A stretch of 64,000 nt of DNA, from contig NC_079489.1 in assembly GCF_020520425.1 (NCBI RefSeq), positions 90,438,810-90,502,809 of the forward strand, read 5' to 3'. Both the position numbers and the translations under genes were made by a program. A model generated the notes under the pieces. It was given only the letters and a program-made list of their open reading frames with translations, ran no database searches and was not told the DNA's origin. This document shows positions 31,435 through 43,207 of the stretch, one piece after another (the first letter of the stretch is position 1; every line of letters begins with the position of its first letter). This DNA comes from Spinacia oleracea (lineage: Eukaryota; Streptophyta; Magnoliopsida; Caryophyllales; Amaranthaceae).

Positions 31435-32675
31435 TGGAGCGCTAAACCCCGCCCTATTAATACTCACCCGTCCTATTAAATGTCACCATTACCCCTCCTT
31501 ATATTTACCCCTTCATGTTTTACCTTTTACCTTACTTTTACTCACCATCTTACCTTCAACCTTACCACCCACCTTCAACTTTCCAACATTCCTCCGGCCA
31601 AAACTCCGGCAGACATCCGACAGACCCCCGGCGGACCTCCGGCGACCCAAAAGCTATTTTTTTTTTGTCCAGTAAAACTTACAGAGGCTTCTTCAGTTTG
31701 AGCTTCCACCATGGTAGAGACTTCTGCAGTTTAAACTCGTACCATGGTAGGAGCTCAAACTGCAGAAGTCTCCACCATCTTGGTGGAGACTTCTTCGTTT
31801 TAAGCTTCCACCATAGTAGAAGCTTAAACAATAGAAGTCTCCACCATGGTCCGAACTTAAAACAAAAAAGTCTAATTAATTTATTTCCGGAATAACTATT
31901 TCAATTCAACACTTAATTACCAAAACTATTTCGTATTTAATATCACTAATTAAATAAAAAAAATAGAATTACATTTTTTTTAGCATGGAGACTTCTACGT
32001 TTTAAGCTTCCACCATGGTGTAGACTTCTTCGTTTAAAGCTTCCACCATGGTAGAAGCTCAAACAACATAAGTCTTCACCATGGTGCGAGCTCAAAACAA
32101 AAAAGTCTAACTAATATTTTTCGGAATAATTATTTCAAATTCAACAATAATTAAAATCGAATTAATATGCAGACTTCTTCATTTTAAGCTTCCACCATGG
32201 TAGAGACTTCTGCAGTTTGAGCTCCTACCATGGTACGAGCTTAAACTGCAGAAGTCTCTACCGTGATGGAAGCTTAAAATGAAGAAGCCTCTGTAAGTTT
32301 TAACGGACAAAAAAAAAAAATTATCTTTTGGGATGACGTGGATATTCCCCGGGATGACTCGTACATGTAAGAATTTTGATGCATTTTTTTGCCGAAAATT
32401 TGCATCGTCGGAAAAAGTGCTTGCCGGAGTGGTGGAAGCCGCCGGATTTCTGTCGCCGGAATTTTGGCCGGAGGTCCAGCCAGAGTGGTGGCTGTCGGAA
32501 TATTGGAAGGTTGAAGGTGGGTTGTAAGATTGAAGGTGAGTTGTAAGGTTGAAGGTAATATGGTGAGTAAAAGTAAGGTAAAAGGTAAAAATAAAAAGTG
32601 GTAAATATTAGGAGGGATAGTTAGGACATTTAATAGGGCGGATGAGTAATAGTGGAGCGAGGTTTAGTAAGCCCC
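31435..32675. repeat. Mutator-like fold-back MITE with internal hairpins
   Basis: A 1241-bp non-coding element whose two halves are inverted copies. Left sequence (CTATTAAATGTC, GTAAAACTTACAGAGGCTTC) reappears in reverse complement near the right end (GAAGCCTCTGTAAG, GACATTTAATAG). It is flanked by TTTCTTTTG (31426-31434) and TTTCTTTTC (32676-32684), 8 of 9 bases equal, the 9-bp duplication typical of Mutator-like elements. Inside are repeated units AGACTTCT...AGCTTCCACCATGGTAG...AGAAGTCT, each able to form a hairpin. No transposase. Confidence 0.75.
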
Positions 32676-32684
32676 TTTCTTTTC

Positions 32685-33927
32685 CAAGAATACTAAAATA
32701 GTAAAATCTTAGGAGAGGAGGTTGAATGGAGAGGTCACCATATTTCTAATTTTTTTAATAAAGCTAAGAAAAATAAGAGTTTTCTATTCCATTCATAACT
32801 AAAATAATTCAATTAAATTTAAATAAAATAAGTTTAAAAAATAAGTGAAAATGATGATTCACATTGAATTATTAATTATTAGGATAAAAATTAAGCAGTT
32901 AGCAAGTGCATGTGCGTGGGAAGTTTGTGTTGATTAGATGTGGATGAGATAAAGCTGTTAGACCAGGTACGGAATGACCTTGGTAAGCACACAACACCCA
33001 AAACCTAACCAACAAATAAATATATATATATATTTTGAAACAATTGGTGCAACAAAAAGTGACAAGATAACCAATAAATGAAGATGTTGGTAATGTTGTC
33101 GTAAAATAATAATCCATTCGTCCCAAAAATATTTTTCCCATTTGTAATTTTACGCGTTTATTAAGAAAAAAGAAACTTATAAGATTAATTAATCCATTTG
33201 TTCTTGATTATTAGTTTTATTTGAAATTTTGTCACTATTTACCATTGAAGAGGGTCTTCTCATATATTCCCAATACGTATTTCAAAATATATTCACGTGT
33301 GATCTTGTTTTTTTCATCTCAATGTGTAGTTTAACGTACAATATTAAATTTTTATATTATTTTAAGGTACGTATTTGGAGATATTTATGTTTAATATATT
33401 GAGTTGAAATGGACTAAAAAGTCATAAGGGGACTAATGTTTAAGAACAGAGAGAGTATAATTGTTGTGTTTTATGGGGAATTGTTGCTTTTTTGTTCCAT
33501 TTTCACAGGAAATTAAAATAATGGTAAGGGTTTGTGATCCAATAGAATTTAAGTTTTAAAAGTGATATTCATTAATCCATCCCAACTTAAATCAACCAAT
33601 GAGATTACAAAGTCTTTACTGACAAACCAATATAATTACAAGGTTTAATTACAAGGAGTAGATTAAAAATGAAAGAAAAGTAGTGGAAATATCATTTTTG
33701 GAAAAGAAAGGAAAACCATGTAGTAACGGAGCAAGTATCGCAAAATACAAAAAAGGGCACGAAAGTGAGGCGAGAACCACAAGTTTTCATTGATGTTTGT
33801 GCATATTTATTTATATAAAGGCCAAAAAACGGAGCATTACACTGGAAAATTGGGTAGGCGATCGATGTCGTAGAACTTAATTACAAACTCTAAGGGCGCA
33901 TAAAATAATAATAATAATAAAGTGGAC
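32685..33927 (+). other. Upstream region of the bHLH gene
   Basis: AT-rich DNA without genes. A TATATAAAG box at about 33812 lies some 115 bp before the bHLH start codon and may be its promoter. An imperfect inverted repeat (33191-33455; CCATTTGTTCTT against AAGAACAGAGAG) may be a degenerate MITE. A (TA)n run lies at 33017-33032. Confidence 0.5.
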
Positions 33928-36900
33928 ATGAACGAGGATGAATACATGGATATAGGTGCGACGACGCTGATCGTCTCTCCAGAAGGGAATGGTGTAAGCA
34001 GTCGGATTCAAAAGTCGTCGTCTTATTACAGTTTGATGTGCTTACCAGAAATGGCATTACAGCCTAGTATCTCTTCTGAAGTCGACTTATTAGATGATAT
34101 TGCCGAACCTCAATCTCAACCTCAACCTCAACCTCAACCTACACCACAACAACCCCTTGGAAAAGAAAAGCCGTCTCATGATGTTGAACAAGAAGAAGAT
34201 GCTCAAAGTGGAGTAGATCTCTTACATTCACGCCAAGTACGTTAGTTTATGGAGTATATATATACTACTATTTCTCCGTTTCATAATAATGTATAGGTCG
34301 TCGTAAATATAAAATTAATATACAAGTATACATATTAATTTGTTGATTTTTTTTGTTTGTGATTAGGATGCTGTCATGATGAACCGTTGTTGCGCGGATG
34401 ACCGAGGTAGTAATCTGTTCAAACGTAGCCGAACAGCTCAAGTTCATAACATATCTGAGAGGGTACGTACTTTGACTTTTTTTTAACTTTATTCTCATAC
34501 GGGTGCTGGTGCTTCATATTGACTTTTTAATCTAGGAGAATGATTTTATTCACTTTTTAATGCAAGAATTCATTTATGTATTATGTCAAAATAGAACATT
34601 TTTATGATATTTGTTTTATTATACGGCGAAAAATCCACATCCATAATAAATCTAAATGAGGGAAGAGGATTGAATTTGTGATATATTGCATACAGTGGCA
34701 GATCCAGGATTATGAGTCAGGGGTGGCATAAAAGTAATAAGAATTGTTATTACTATCTCCGTTTCGTAAAGATCTTTACGGTTACTATTTGCACAATATT
34801 AAGACAAAAGTATAAAATTTTGTTAAATGAAATAGGGATAATGTGTAAAAAAGTGGATGAGTATAAGAAAAAAATGAATAAAATAAGTGAAATTGAGTGG
34901 AAATTTGTAAATATTATGGGGTAAGAAGGATAAGGTAATAAATTTTCATTTCCCAAAAATAGAATAAAGCAAAGTGTAAAATACATTATGAAATTGCCTA
35001 AAACGGAAAGTGTAAAGATCATTTTGAAACAGATGTAGTATATATACTTCCTCTGTTAGTTTCACAATAGATGCATCGTTTCTCATTTGTGCACTATTCA
35101 TCAATCAACTTTGACAATCATTTTGTCACTGTTGTGTAAGAAAAACATAGTTAAGTGAGATGTTGTTAAATTCGTATCAATGCAACGATTTCAAATATCA
35201 ACTTTTTATAATTTTTACTTATACGCATTTAGAGATTGTGCAAATAGAAATTATGCATGTTTTGCGGAACGGATAAAGTATTAAGGACTCACCACCAAAT
35301 GACTCGTATCAGTAATTGTGTATCTTTTAATATATAGTTATAATAGTGATAGGCTAAAAATGACGACAACAAAAAAAAAAAAAAAAAAAAAAAATTTAAA
35401 ATCTGTAGTTGTTAATAGCACAGCACCTGCGACTTTAAGGAAGTCAGGACACACTTTTGTAAGTTTCCACTGCGACATGGTTTTATTTTGCAGGTTTACT
35501 AAATAAACTAAATTTCAGTTTTCTATAAGTATTAAGGCCCGTTTAGTTTACCTTATTTTCCTTTATATGATCTGATCTGATTTGATCTGAACTTATTTTT
35601 CTTGATCTGACCTGAACTTATTTTTTCAAATATAATCTTATCTGCTTTTCATAATTAAGATTTAAATAACAAAAACTTCAACTATTAATATTAAATAATT
35701 TACATGTAAAATGAATTTTATTCAAATTTATAATATTGTTATAATTCCAAATTAGTTACTTAACTTTCGTTACCCCGTATTATTTAACTATTTCATATAT
35801 TAGATAGATTTGGATATAGCCTGGATAACCTGATTCTAATTTGACATGATTTGGACATACCGGTTTTAATATGGACATAATGGTTATGACTTGTACATTA
35901 TTTGGACACACCGCTTCTAATTATGACGTATGTGTTCTGATCTGGACATGATCTATACAAATCGGTTCTGATCTGGACATGATCTGTACGGATTAGTTCT
36001 AATCTGGACATGAGTTGTACAGATTAATTTTGATCGGATATGATCTGCACATATCGGTTCTGATATGGACATGATGGTTCTGATCTTTACATGATCTGCA
36101 TATACCGATAATACCAGTTCATATATGAACATATCGATTCTGATCTGGACATGATCTGCACATACCGGTTCTAATCATGACATAATAGTTCTGATCTGGA
36201 CATGAGATGTACAGATCGGTTCTAACCTGGACATGATTTGTACATATCGGTCCAAGGCAGATAACCCTAGTCCAGAACAACAGACCCGACTGCTAACCGG
36301 GCAACGAGATTCCCGTGCTGAGGCATTGCAGTAAGGGGCTTGACCAATTCAAAAAATTATTCTAACAATTATACACCACTCATAAATAAGAATTTGTGTT
36401 ACCTTTTTTTTATCAAATAGTTATACTATGTAATTAAAAAGTTATACTCTTATAGTCAAATAGTAATGGTTTATGCTTAGTGTTTTTTTTTATTTTTATA
36501 TGAGTAGTTATGTGAGCGATTTTCTTCAATATTGCTTAAAAAACGTCAAATTCCCAAAATACGCCACTTTCTAACTTAATTCCAACCATACCGTCCACGT
36601 CAGCAATAAAATCGGTTTTTTTTTTTAACAAAGCGGCACTAAACCGCTATCTCAGGTAGCGGTTTACATATCTTAGGTAGCGGTTTACTTGTTTACTTAT
36701 GTAAACCGCTATCTAATATAGCGGTTTATGTAAACCGATATCTCATATAGCGGTTTAGATATTCCCTAAATAAAAACTTACAGTGAGTTTCCAAAACAAA
36801 AACTTACAGTGCCCCCATTATGTTTTAAAGCAAATCGTCATCTGAGATAGCCGTTCTGTTTTAAAGCAAACCGCTATCTCAGATAGCGTTTTATACCATT

Positions 36901-39900
36901 GAACCGCCATCTGGGATGGCAGTTTTCTTTAAAACAAAACCGCCATTTGAGATGTCGGTTCAACGTTGAACCGAAAAAAAAAGTTATTTCTCTTTCTCCC
37001 TTGCTGACGTAGACAGTATGGTGAAAAGTAACTTAGAAAGTAACGTATGTTGGGAATTATTGAATATTTATGCAATATTGAAGGAAATCTCTCTAATTAT
37101 GTTGAATTAGTTATCTTTTCTTTTCTAATAAAAAATGTGTTAATATAACGTAGTTGGTTGAATTTTCGTAACTTCGGGTTTATAGTTGTGATTTTTGTGT
37201 TAACTAGTTGTTAGACCGTGCGCTAGCGCGCACGATCCCCAAGGTATATATTTTTTTTGAATTTTTTTCGTAAAATGACATTTACAAATTTATGGCGAAC
37301 GTTGGGAAAACAAAGTTAAAGCTCGATTTACTCGGAATTTATAATATGAGATTATAAATACGTTTACGAGAGGTGTCATCGATATTTTAACATTCCACAT
37401 GCAACATTAAGTTCTCCAAAATTGTTATTGTAGCATTCCACATGGAACATTAACAACGTGCTTAGGTCGAAAATGGAAGGGGACGCATCTTAGAGAAAAG
37501 CAAAGAAAAAAGAAGGTGAAAACAGACATTACACTATTGATAAGAAAAAGACAAAAAAATAAAGAAGGAAATTAAGGGTATATAGGTAATTGCACTATTG
37601 GGTGAATAGTGTTGGAAATTCTCATTGGGAAACACAAAGGGAAAAAAGTGAGTGAAAATAAAAGAGTCCCACATGGAAAAAACTCTTCATATTCTCCTTG
37701 TTTATTAATTGGGGAATGAGTGTAACTCTTGTTTAAGAAAGCGTGAGAGTGGTATGGGTGGACACATCACACACGCGCGCGCGCGCCGGGCCAGGCTCGG
37801 GCCTCGGGCTCTTGGGAATGTGGTTCGCGGGCGTGGGGTGGGTTTTGTGGGTCAACCCTATTCTTTTTGGTAACTGGACCGTTTTGGTTAAGTCATTGTT
37901 ACGGGAATCTGTATTGATTACGTAACCGTTGGATTAATTACGTCCGTTACTACATTCAATGTTTCTGACCGTTTTTGGCTGTTGCAATATTCATTCCCTC
38001 AGCCGTTTTTGTCTGTTGAGTTGCTCTCCTTCTGATTACTTAAATCAGAGTTTTAGTTTCCTTCAAACACTGAAAATCATTCACACAAATACGAAAACAC
38101 ATTCTTTCTCTCACAAAAAATTGCTCTCGGTTTTGGGCATACGTTCTGACTCCATCCGGCTTTGTGAGTGCACACAACGTCGGAGTTGCGCTAATCCTGG
38201 AGGGCGACCGCATTATGTTCTACTGCACCGGGAGGTAGCGCGGAATCGTCTTTTAGGACAGTGGGTGTCCACGACGCAACAATTGTTCTTCGTTCAGTTC
38301 ACCGAATCAGATAAGTTTGTTCTAATTTTTGGTTTAGTCGCAACAAATAGTAATAGAAGTTCAAGTCTTTATGAGTGTTAGGATATAGTTATATACATAT
38401 CATACTTAAAATTTTGTTATTAATAGTTAAGTGATACGAACGGTCTGATCAGACAAAACTCACTGTATTTAATGCGAATGTTCTTAAATAATTTGGGTGA
38501 TGCTTGATCAGAGACGAAGAGATAAGATCAAAGGGAAGATGACAGCACTTCAAGAACTGATTCCCCATTGTAGAAAGGTATTGTATTTAAGTTGTTTTAT
38601 TACTCCGTACTTTTGAGTTTTGACAATGAGAAAGAAAGATCTTATTACTCTTACTTCACTGATATTGCTGCCAAATTACCACAGAAGGACAGAGCTTCCA
38701 TCCTGGAAGATGCTGTAAACTATGTGAAAGCTTTACAACTTCAACTAGAGGCAAGTATCACATTTCTTCTCTTACCAATTCATCTTTACTTTATCATCTT
38801 TACATTGCCTAAACGTCTAGTTTATGATTGGATTTTCAACTAGTCTTTTTAGATTAAATGATTTGGAATTCAACTGAACAAATTTAAATTTAATCATTTG
38901 TAAAATCATATTTATGTCCCAAAGCATATTAAGACGTTGTGACTATTGGACCCGGTAAACGGGTAGTTTGGAATTTTGGATCGAGTTTCAAATTGGGTCC
39001 ATTTTGATCGTGTCATTTTAACATTGGGTCAGGTTCGTGTATAGGTTGGGTCAATTCATGTTCCTGGTATAATTCGATTTTTTGATGATCAGATCGGGTT
39101 TGAGTCAGGACTTAGGGTTAACAGTGGATCGGGTCAATATTGGTTCAGTTTATATCAGATCGATTTTTTCGGTTTAAGTCGAGTTTTTCTGGTTAGATCG
39201 GATTTTTTCAAGTTTCAAGTTTTGATCAGGTGATTTCACTTTAAATTTGGTTGCAATTCATGAAAATACTCAATTCAATTATTATTAATATTATTTTCAT
39301 GTAACCATATTTCTTATAAAATAATTAAGAGATAAGCATATGTAGTTCGGAGTTTACTGTTTTATTAGCTAGTATGAGAATGTAAATGACAAGGTCTTAC
39401 ACTTTCACATTGTTAAAAGTGATAATTTAGGCGATTCTAGTCTTTTTTCTACTAATGTATGATCGAGAAGACGAGACATGAAACACGGACAAATATAATA
39501 ATACTCTTAAGTTTTAGTGATTAATAAAACCTTATCACGATTTAGTATAGTAACTACTACATTATTTGAAACCAAACGTTCATACTCGGTATTACTCCCT
39601 CCGTCCCGGAATATTTGAAACGCTTTCCTTATCGGGCCGTCCCGGATTACTTGAAACGCTTCTAAAAATGGAAACTTTACATAATATTTTATTATTTTCT
39701 GACCTTACCTAAGGCCCACCAACAACCCTACTACCCCAAATAAACATTAAAAAATTCATTACCCTCCACCACATCCCACTATCTATACTAAAAATATACC
39801 CACTACTAACTACCTTTCAATTAAATAAGAAGTCAATTATAATGAATTAAACTCCGTGCCAGTCAAACGGTTTCAAGTATTCCGGGACGGAGAGAATACT

Positions 39901-40757
39901 TAATAGACAATATGTGGTTATAAATAAAATTTATAATGATAAAAATAAAAATAAAAAAATAAATAAAGTTTAAAAAAAAATTGTGTTATTTAGTTTGAAC
40001 TACTAATAGATTTGATTTTTTTTTTGGGTTCGGATTGGTATCAGGTGTTTGGTTCCGATCAGTTTCGGGTTAATTCAAATTTTAGAGTTATTTTCAGTTC
40101 GAGTTACTTCGGTTTTGTGCGAAGATCGGTTCGGGTTACTTCCGTATGGGTCGATTCGAGTACGAGTCATTTCGGGTTAAATCAATTATAGGTCGGTTTG
40201 GTTTCGGTTCGGGTCAAAATTTGGATTTTGATTTTTGGGTTGATTTCGGGTGGGTCAAATGGGTGTGAATCGAATTGGTTTTTCGGGTGGGGTCAGTTTT
40301 GTGAGGTGTATTTGCGAGTATTATGACAATGTGAAAACTAGTTATGAGATTAGAATGTGTGTTTTGTTTTCTGTAGTGCTTTGAGTAGTTGGTTGTTGAT
40401 TAGGCAGCCTTTAATAATCAGATGATGGTAAAGACACGAGAAAGCGAACACCTAGCACGACTTATGAATGGTGTTGCAATGCAATATTCTGGTTTGCCGC
40501 CCATAAGACCATGTATAGGAACGGGTGTTGGAATGGCATATGGATGTGCAAGGTGTTCGACTCCAAGTGGGAGATGGATTCATCTTTCTCCAGCTTCAGC
40601 TTCAGCTTCAGGTGTACACCCTTTTTCACCCTCACTGCTTCCAGTTTTTCCTTTCCCTGCAATGTCCCCAACAGCAGTTCGGCCTGCCAACGTAAACTGT
40701 ACTGGTGAAGCAGAATCCTGCACTCCGGTGCTGGGGCAGCCTGGCAAAGGTTGTTGA
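33928..40757 (+). CDS. PIF-like bHLH transcription factor, five coding exons
   Basis: Exons 33928-34236, 34367-34462, 38512-38577, 38685-38750 and 40422-40757 join in phase 0 to 290 codons plus stop. The start is ATG 33928; an upstream GTG is not used. The bHLH runs across exons 2-4: basic region VHNISERRRRDK with the H-E-R E-box contacts, then KMTALQELIPHCRK and KDRASILEDAVNYVKALQLQLE. The break after SER and two 66-bp exons match phytochrome-interacting-factor genes. A DNA-binding nuclear regulator is expected. The N-terminal exon is acidic with (QP)n repeats and lacks the ELxWxxGQ phytochrome-binding motif, as in small PIF relatives. Intron 4 begins with GC. The last exon start could also be 40404. 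It may be expressed, but the 4-kb intron 2 is full of transposons. Confidence 0.8.
34753..35038. repeat. Stowaway-like MITE in bHLH intron 2
   Basis: A 286-bp element with inverted ends CTATCTCCGTTTCGTAAAGA and, reversed, CTACATCTGTTTCAAAATGA, both followed by GATCTTTAC or TCTTTACG. A TA dinucleotide lies at each side (34751-34752, 35039-35040), the target duplication of Tc1/mariner-type MITEs. Confidence 0.75.
35047..35278. repeat. Second Stowaway-like MITE in bHLH intron 2
   Basis: A 232-bp element with weaker inverted ends (CTTCCTCTGTTAG and, reversed, CTTTATCCGTTCC; GATGCAT/ATGCAT inside) and TA on both sides. Only six bases separate its TA from the previous element. Confidence 0.55.
35820..36250 (+). 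repeat. Degenerate GATCTGGACATGATCTG repeat
   Basis: About 430 bp made of imperfect tandem copies of GTTCTGATCTGGACATGATC with CACATACCG or TACAGATCG in between. The spacing is irregular. It lies in bHLH intron 2. A poly(A) run of 24 (35371-35394) lies upstream without sign of a retrogene. Confidence 0.65.
36514..37093. repeat. Mutator-like MITE in bHLH intron 2
   Basis: A 580-bp element with inverted ends of about 90 bp (GAGCGATTTTCTTCAATATT and, reversed, GAGAGATTTCCTTCAATATT, extending to CCACGTCAGCAA and CTACGTCAGCAA). Flanks are TAGTTATGT (36505-36513) and TAATTATGT (37094-37102), 8 of 9 equal, fitting the 9-bp Mutator duplication. The interior is an array of AAACCGCTATCT and its inverse AGATAGCGGTTT. 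Confidence 0.75.
37204..38383 (-). mobile_element. Small non-autonomous Helitron, split by a solo LTR
   Basis: The minus strand has a Helitron-type 3' end: hairpin GTGCGCGCTAGCGCAC, then GGTCTAACAACTAG and T (plus-strand 37204-37235). The 5' end is less sure. A minus-strand TCCTAACACTC preceded by A (38383 downward) would give about 440 bp without the solo LTR. No coding content. It lies in bHLH intron 2. Confidence 0.5.
37610..38345 (+). repeat. Solo LTR in bHLH intron 2
   Basis: A 736-bp segment starting TGTTGGAAATTCTC and ending GTCGCAACA, with TG/CA ends and a perfect 5-bp target duplication AATAG (37605-37609 and 38346-38350). No internal region remains, so it probably arose by recombination between two LTRs. 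It belongs to a different family from the copia nest. The open frames inside it (37743-37925, 37959-38381) are not genes. Confidence 0.85.
39595..39896. repeat. Stowaway-type MITE in bHLH intron 4
   Basis: A 302-bp element with ends CTCCCTCCGTCCCGGAATA and, reversed, TTCTCTCCGTCCCGGAATA, flanked by TA (39593-39594 and 39897-39898). The inner repeats TTGAAACGCTT and its inverse also pair. The surrounding intron is rich in imperfect GGGTCGGGTT-like sequence (38940-39240 and 40020-40310). Confidence 0.85.
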
Positions 40758-41128
40758 GTACAACTCTAGCTACTAGGCTGCTGTGCCAAGCTCATGCTTT
40801 CAATAATGGTTTTGAAAGATTTCATGTTTTCTTGTAATATACTTCAAAGTTCAAAACATGGTACAATGTCTTAGCTTCTTTTTCCTTTTACTTTCCGTTT
40901 GAACAATAATAAATAAACATGGTACAATCTAGGAACTAACTTCAACAATTAGACGCCAAGCTAGTAAACATAAACTAAGGTATCAGACAGAGAAATTTAC
41001 AGAGGCGAAGCAGAGCTTTTATTCAATCATCAACATAAGGAAGTTGTGTATCAGTAAAAAAAAACAACAGACAGAAATTTAACTTATGGATTGTAATAGT
41101 CCAATAATGTAGTAATGGATCATATGAT

Positions 41129-42134
41129 TTACTTGTATTTCCTCTCCTTAACTGGTCCTCTTGGAATTTTACTAAGAAATTTGGTGTCCAACTTTTTGTA
41201 CAATCTCTTCATATCTCCTTTCCCTTGGGTGGCAATGTAGCTTACCTCTCTTTCGTACCGTTCATAGAGAACCGGAATCAGGATCAGACCGAGAAACACT
41301 GTAAGAAATGAAGAACCGAATATTAGTTATGATCAAATATTAGTGTAGAATATGATTTCCTAGTTCATTCATGCTTACCAACGTACAACACATTGAGTGC
41401 ACTGGAGTAGCTTCCAAAGATGGATAATAGCCAAATAATCGCTAGGGCCTGAAAAGAACAGAAGAGAGGAAAGAGCATTAGTTAAAGGTCTGGTGAGTAG
41501 TGATAACTCCTTAATTGTGAAGCTGGCAAGTATTGCATACCACAAAGAAGCGTACGAAGTCTTCTCCGCATGAAATCCTATAAAACTTTATCAACACCTT
41601 ATTGATTCTTGTTAATACATGTTTGGCTGTTGATTCTGATACTTGAATGTCATATATGGTTGGAGGTCTCCTGCAGTTAAGTTTAAATACATGTGTCATT
41701 TCTGATGTCTGTTTTAGTATAAAGAGTTATAGATAGAAAGATTAAGGGGCGGAGGAGGGAGCTACCATCTAAAGAAACTAGCTCCTTGAATCCAGATGAG
41801 AAGGATAAGCATGAACGTCATGAGCATGTAACATACAACAGTAATGAAATGGAGCTCAACCACTTCAAATAGAAACCATATCATTGAGAATCCAGCTAAT
41901 ATTGATGCTGATAAAGTCTTGTTCCTCCACAACAAAATATCAGCAACTGCCAAAATAACAATTAATTAAGGAGGTAATAATTCAAAATTTAAAAATTAAA
42001 GTGTGTAGGAAATGAATTAATAAATTACCTCTACGACCACCTAACATAGAATGCAATGGCCTGTTGCGGCCAAACATTTTCGACATAGTAGACGGGCCAG
42101 GAGCTTGATCGTCAGAGTCTGAATAGATAGGCAT
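41129..42134 (-). CDS. Reticulon-like protein (RTNLB type), five exons
   Basis: Minus-strand exons 42029-42134, 41766-41946, 41541-41670, 41379-41448 and 41129-41298 join exactly to 218 codons plus stop, with GT-AG introns. The start MPIYSDSDDQ precedes a plant reticulon domain: LHSMLGGRRVADILLWRNK, a first long hydrophobic hairpin (about 47-95), a loop with RPPTIYDIQVSES, a second hydrophobic region (about 137-175) and a C-terminal YERYEREV and PRGPVKERKYK tail. Reticulons shape tubular endoplasmic reticulum with wedge-like hairpins. The short N-terminus resembles the RTNLB9-type branch. It is convergent with the bHLH gene, 371 bp apart. I see no defect. Confidence 0.92.
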
Positions 42135-42232
42135 TGGCTAACAATATATTGCTCTTTAGAGAGATGGATTACGGTTAATTAATTGTATGAGATGGATGAA
42201 GTTATTGGTGCATTACTGTACCGTGTGTAGGT

Positions 42233-42241
42233 GTTTATATA
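42233..42241 (-). promoter_or_regulatory. TATA box of the reticulon gene
   Basis: Minus-strand TATATAAAC about 100 bp upstream of the reticulon ATG, a normal distance for a plant TATA box plus 5' leader. The interval 42242-42716 up to the Helitron holds no gene. Confidence 0.6.
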
Positions 42242-43207
42242 TGGGATGAATGATGTTCAAAGTGTTCTAAACTTGGTATTAAAGAAACGTATTATTACAA
42301 AACAAAATTAAGGAAGGAAGGAATGGCTTTGCCATGGTTTGGAAGGTTGCTTATTTGCTTCACATGCATATGCCTTGTCTACCATGCACCACCTCCTCTG
42401 TTATGCCTAATTTATTAAGGATTTATGTGTTTTAATTATTGGAAAAAACCCATTTATCACTTTGCAAATCCTTCTTATAAATTAATTCTTTATTTATAAA
42501 ATTATTAAATGAAATATCGCGCAAAAATCCTTTTAATAGTAAAAATGTAAATCCTACTGCAGATTATACAAACCAAGGGAATGATGCTTGATGTATTGAA
42601 GTTGAACACACGCTTTCAATATTCCAGCTACACTTATATCACATGCGCCTTCTCTGTTACCAAAATAATACTGGTGCTGATTTGGCAATTTCATCTTAAT
42701 ATATTATCCGAAATAATCTAATATATATATATAAAGGGGAGTTTTTTCAAGAGTTTTCGGTGCGCCACGTAGGATTTCCACGTCATCAAGTGTAATTAGA
42801 TTGTTAATTAATTAAATAAATAATCTAACAGTCTTATTAAATAAATAATCTAAGAGTTTCGTAGATTGAAACTAAAAGAAACTAAAAGGATCTAAATCTA
42901 AGAGTCCCACTTTTCTCCTCCCTAAAGCAGAGTAATCGAATTAAAAATCCAAAGACATCACAAATTTTATCTTAGGATCTAAACTAAATAAACATAGAGT
43001 TCAAGGTACCATATACTACGGATAGATAAACGTACCATATACTACGGATAGATAAACGATATTTTATAATTTTATAATTTTATTTACATTAGAATTCTAT
43101 TTGCATTAAACTATCAACATTAGTTATAAATACATGACTTTGTATGTTCAACCCGTATCTAACTATCAACATAATAATTTCCAAAAAAATTCTCAACTTT
43201 TGTGATC

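Noticed and set aside
33113-33455. Possible Stowaway-like MITE upstream of the bHLH gene
   Set aside because: Only a weak inverted match between the ends and two competing left borders; kept as a remark rather than a feature.
33922-33924. GTG as the start of the bHLH gene
   Set aside because: Nuclear plant genes start with ATG; the next in-frame ATG is 33928.
35371-35394. 24-base poly(A) run as a processed retrogene tail
   Set aside because: No coding sequence or target duplication accompanies it in the 500 bp upstream.
37743-38381. Two open frames of 60 and 140 codons
   Set aside because: They lie within or across the border of the solo LTR bounded by AATAG duplications and have no recognisable domain.
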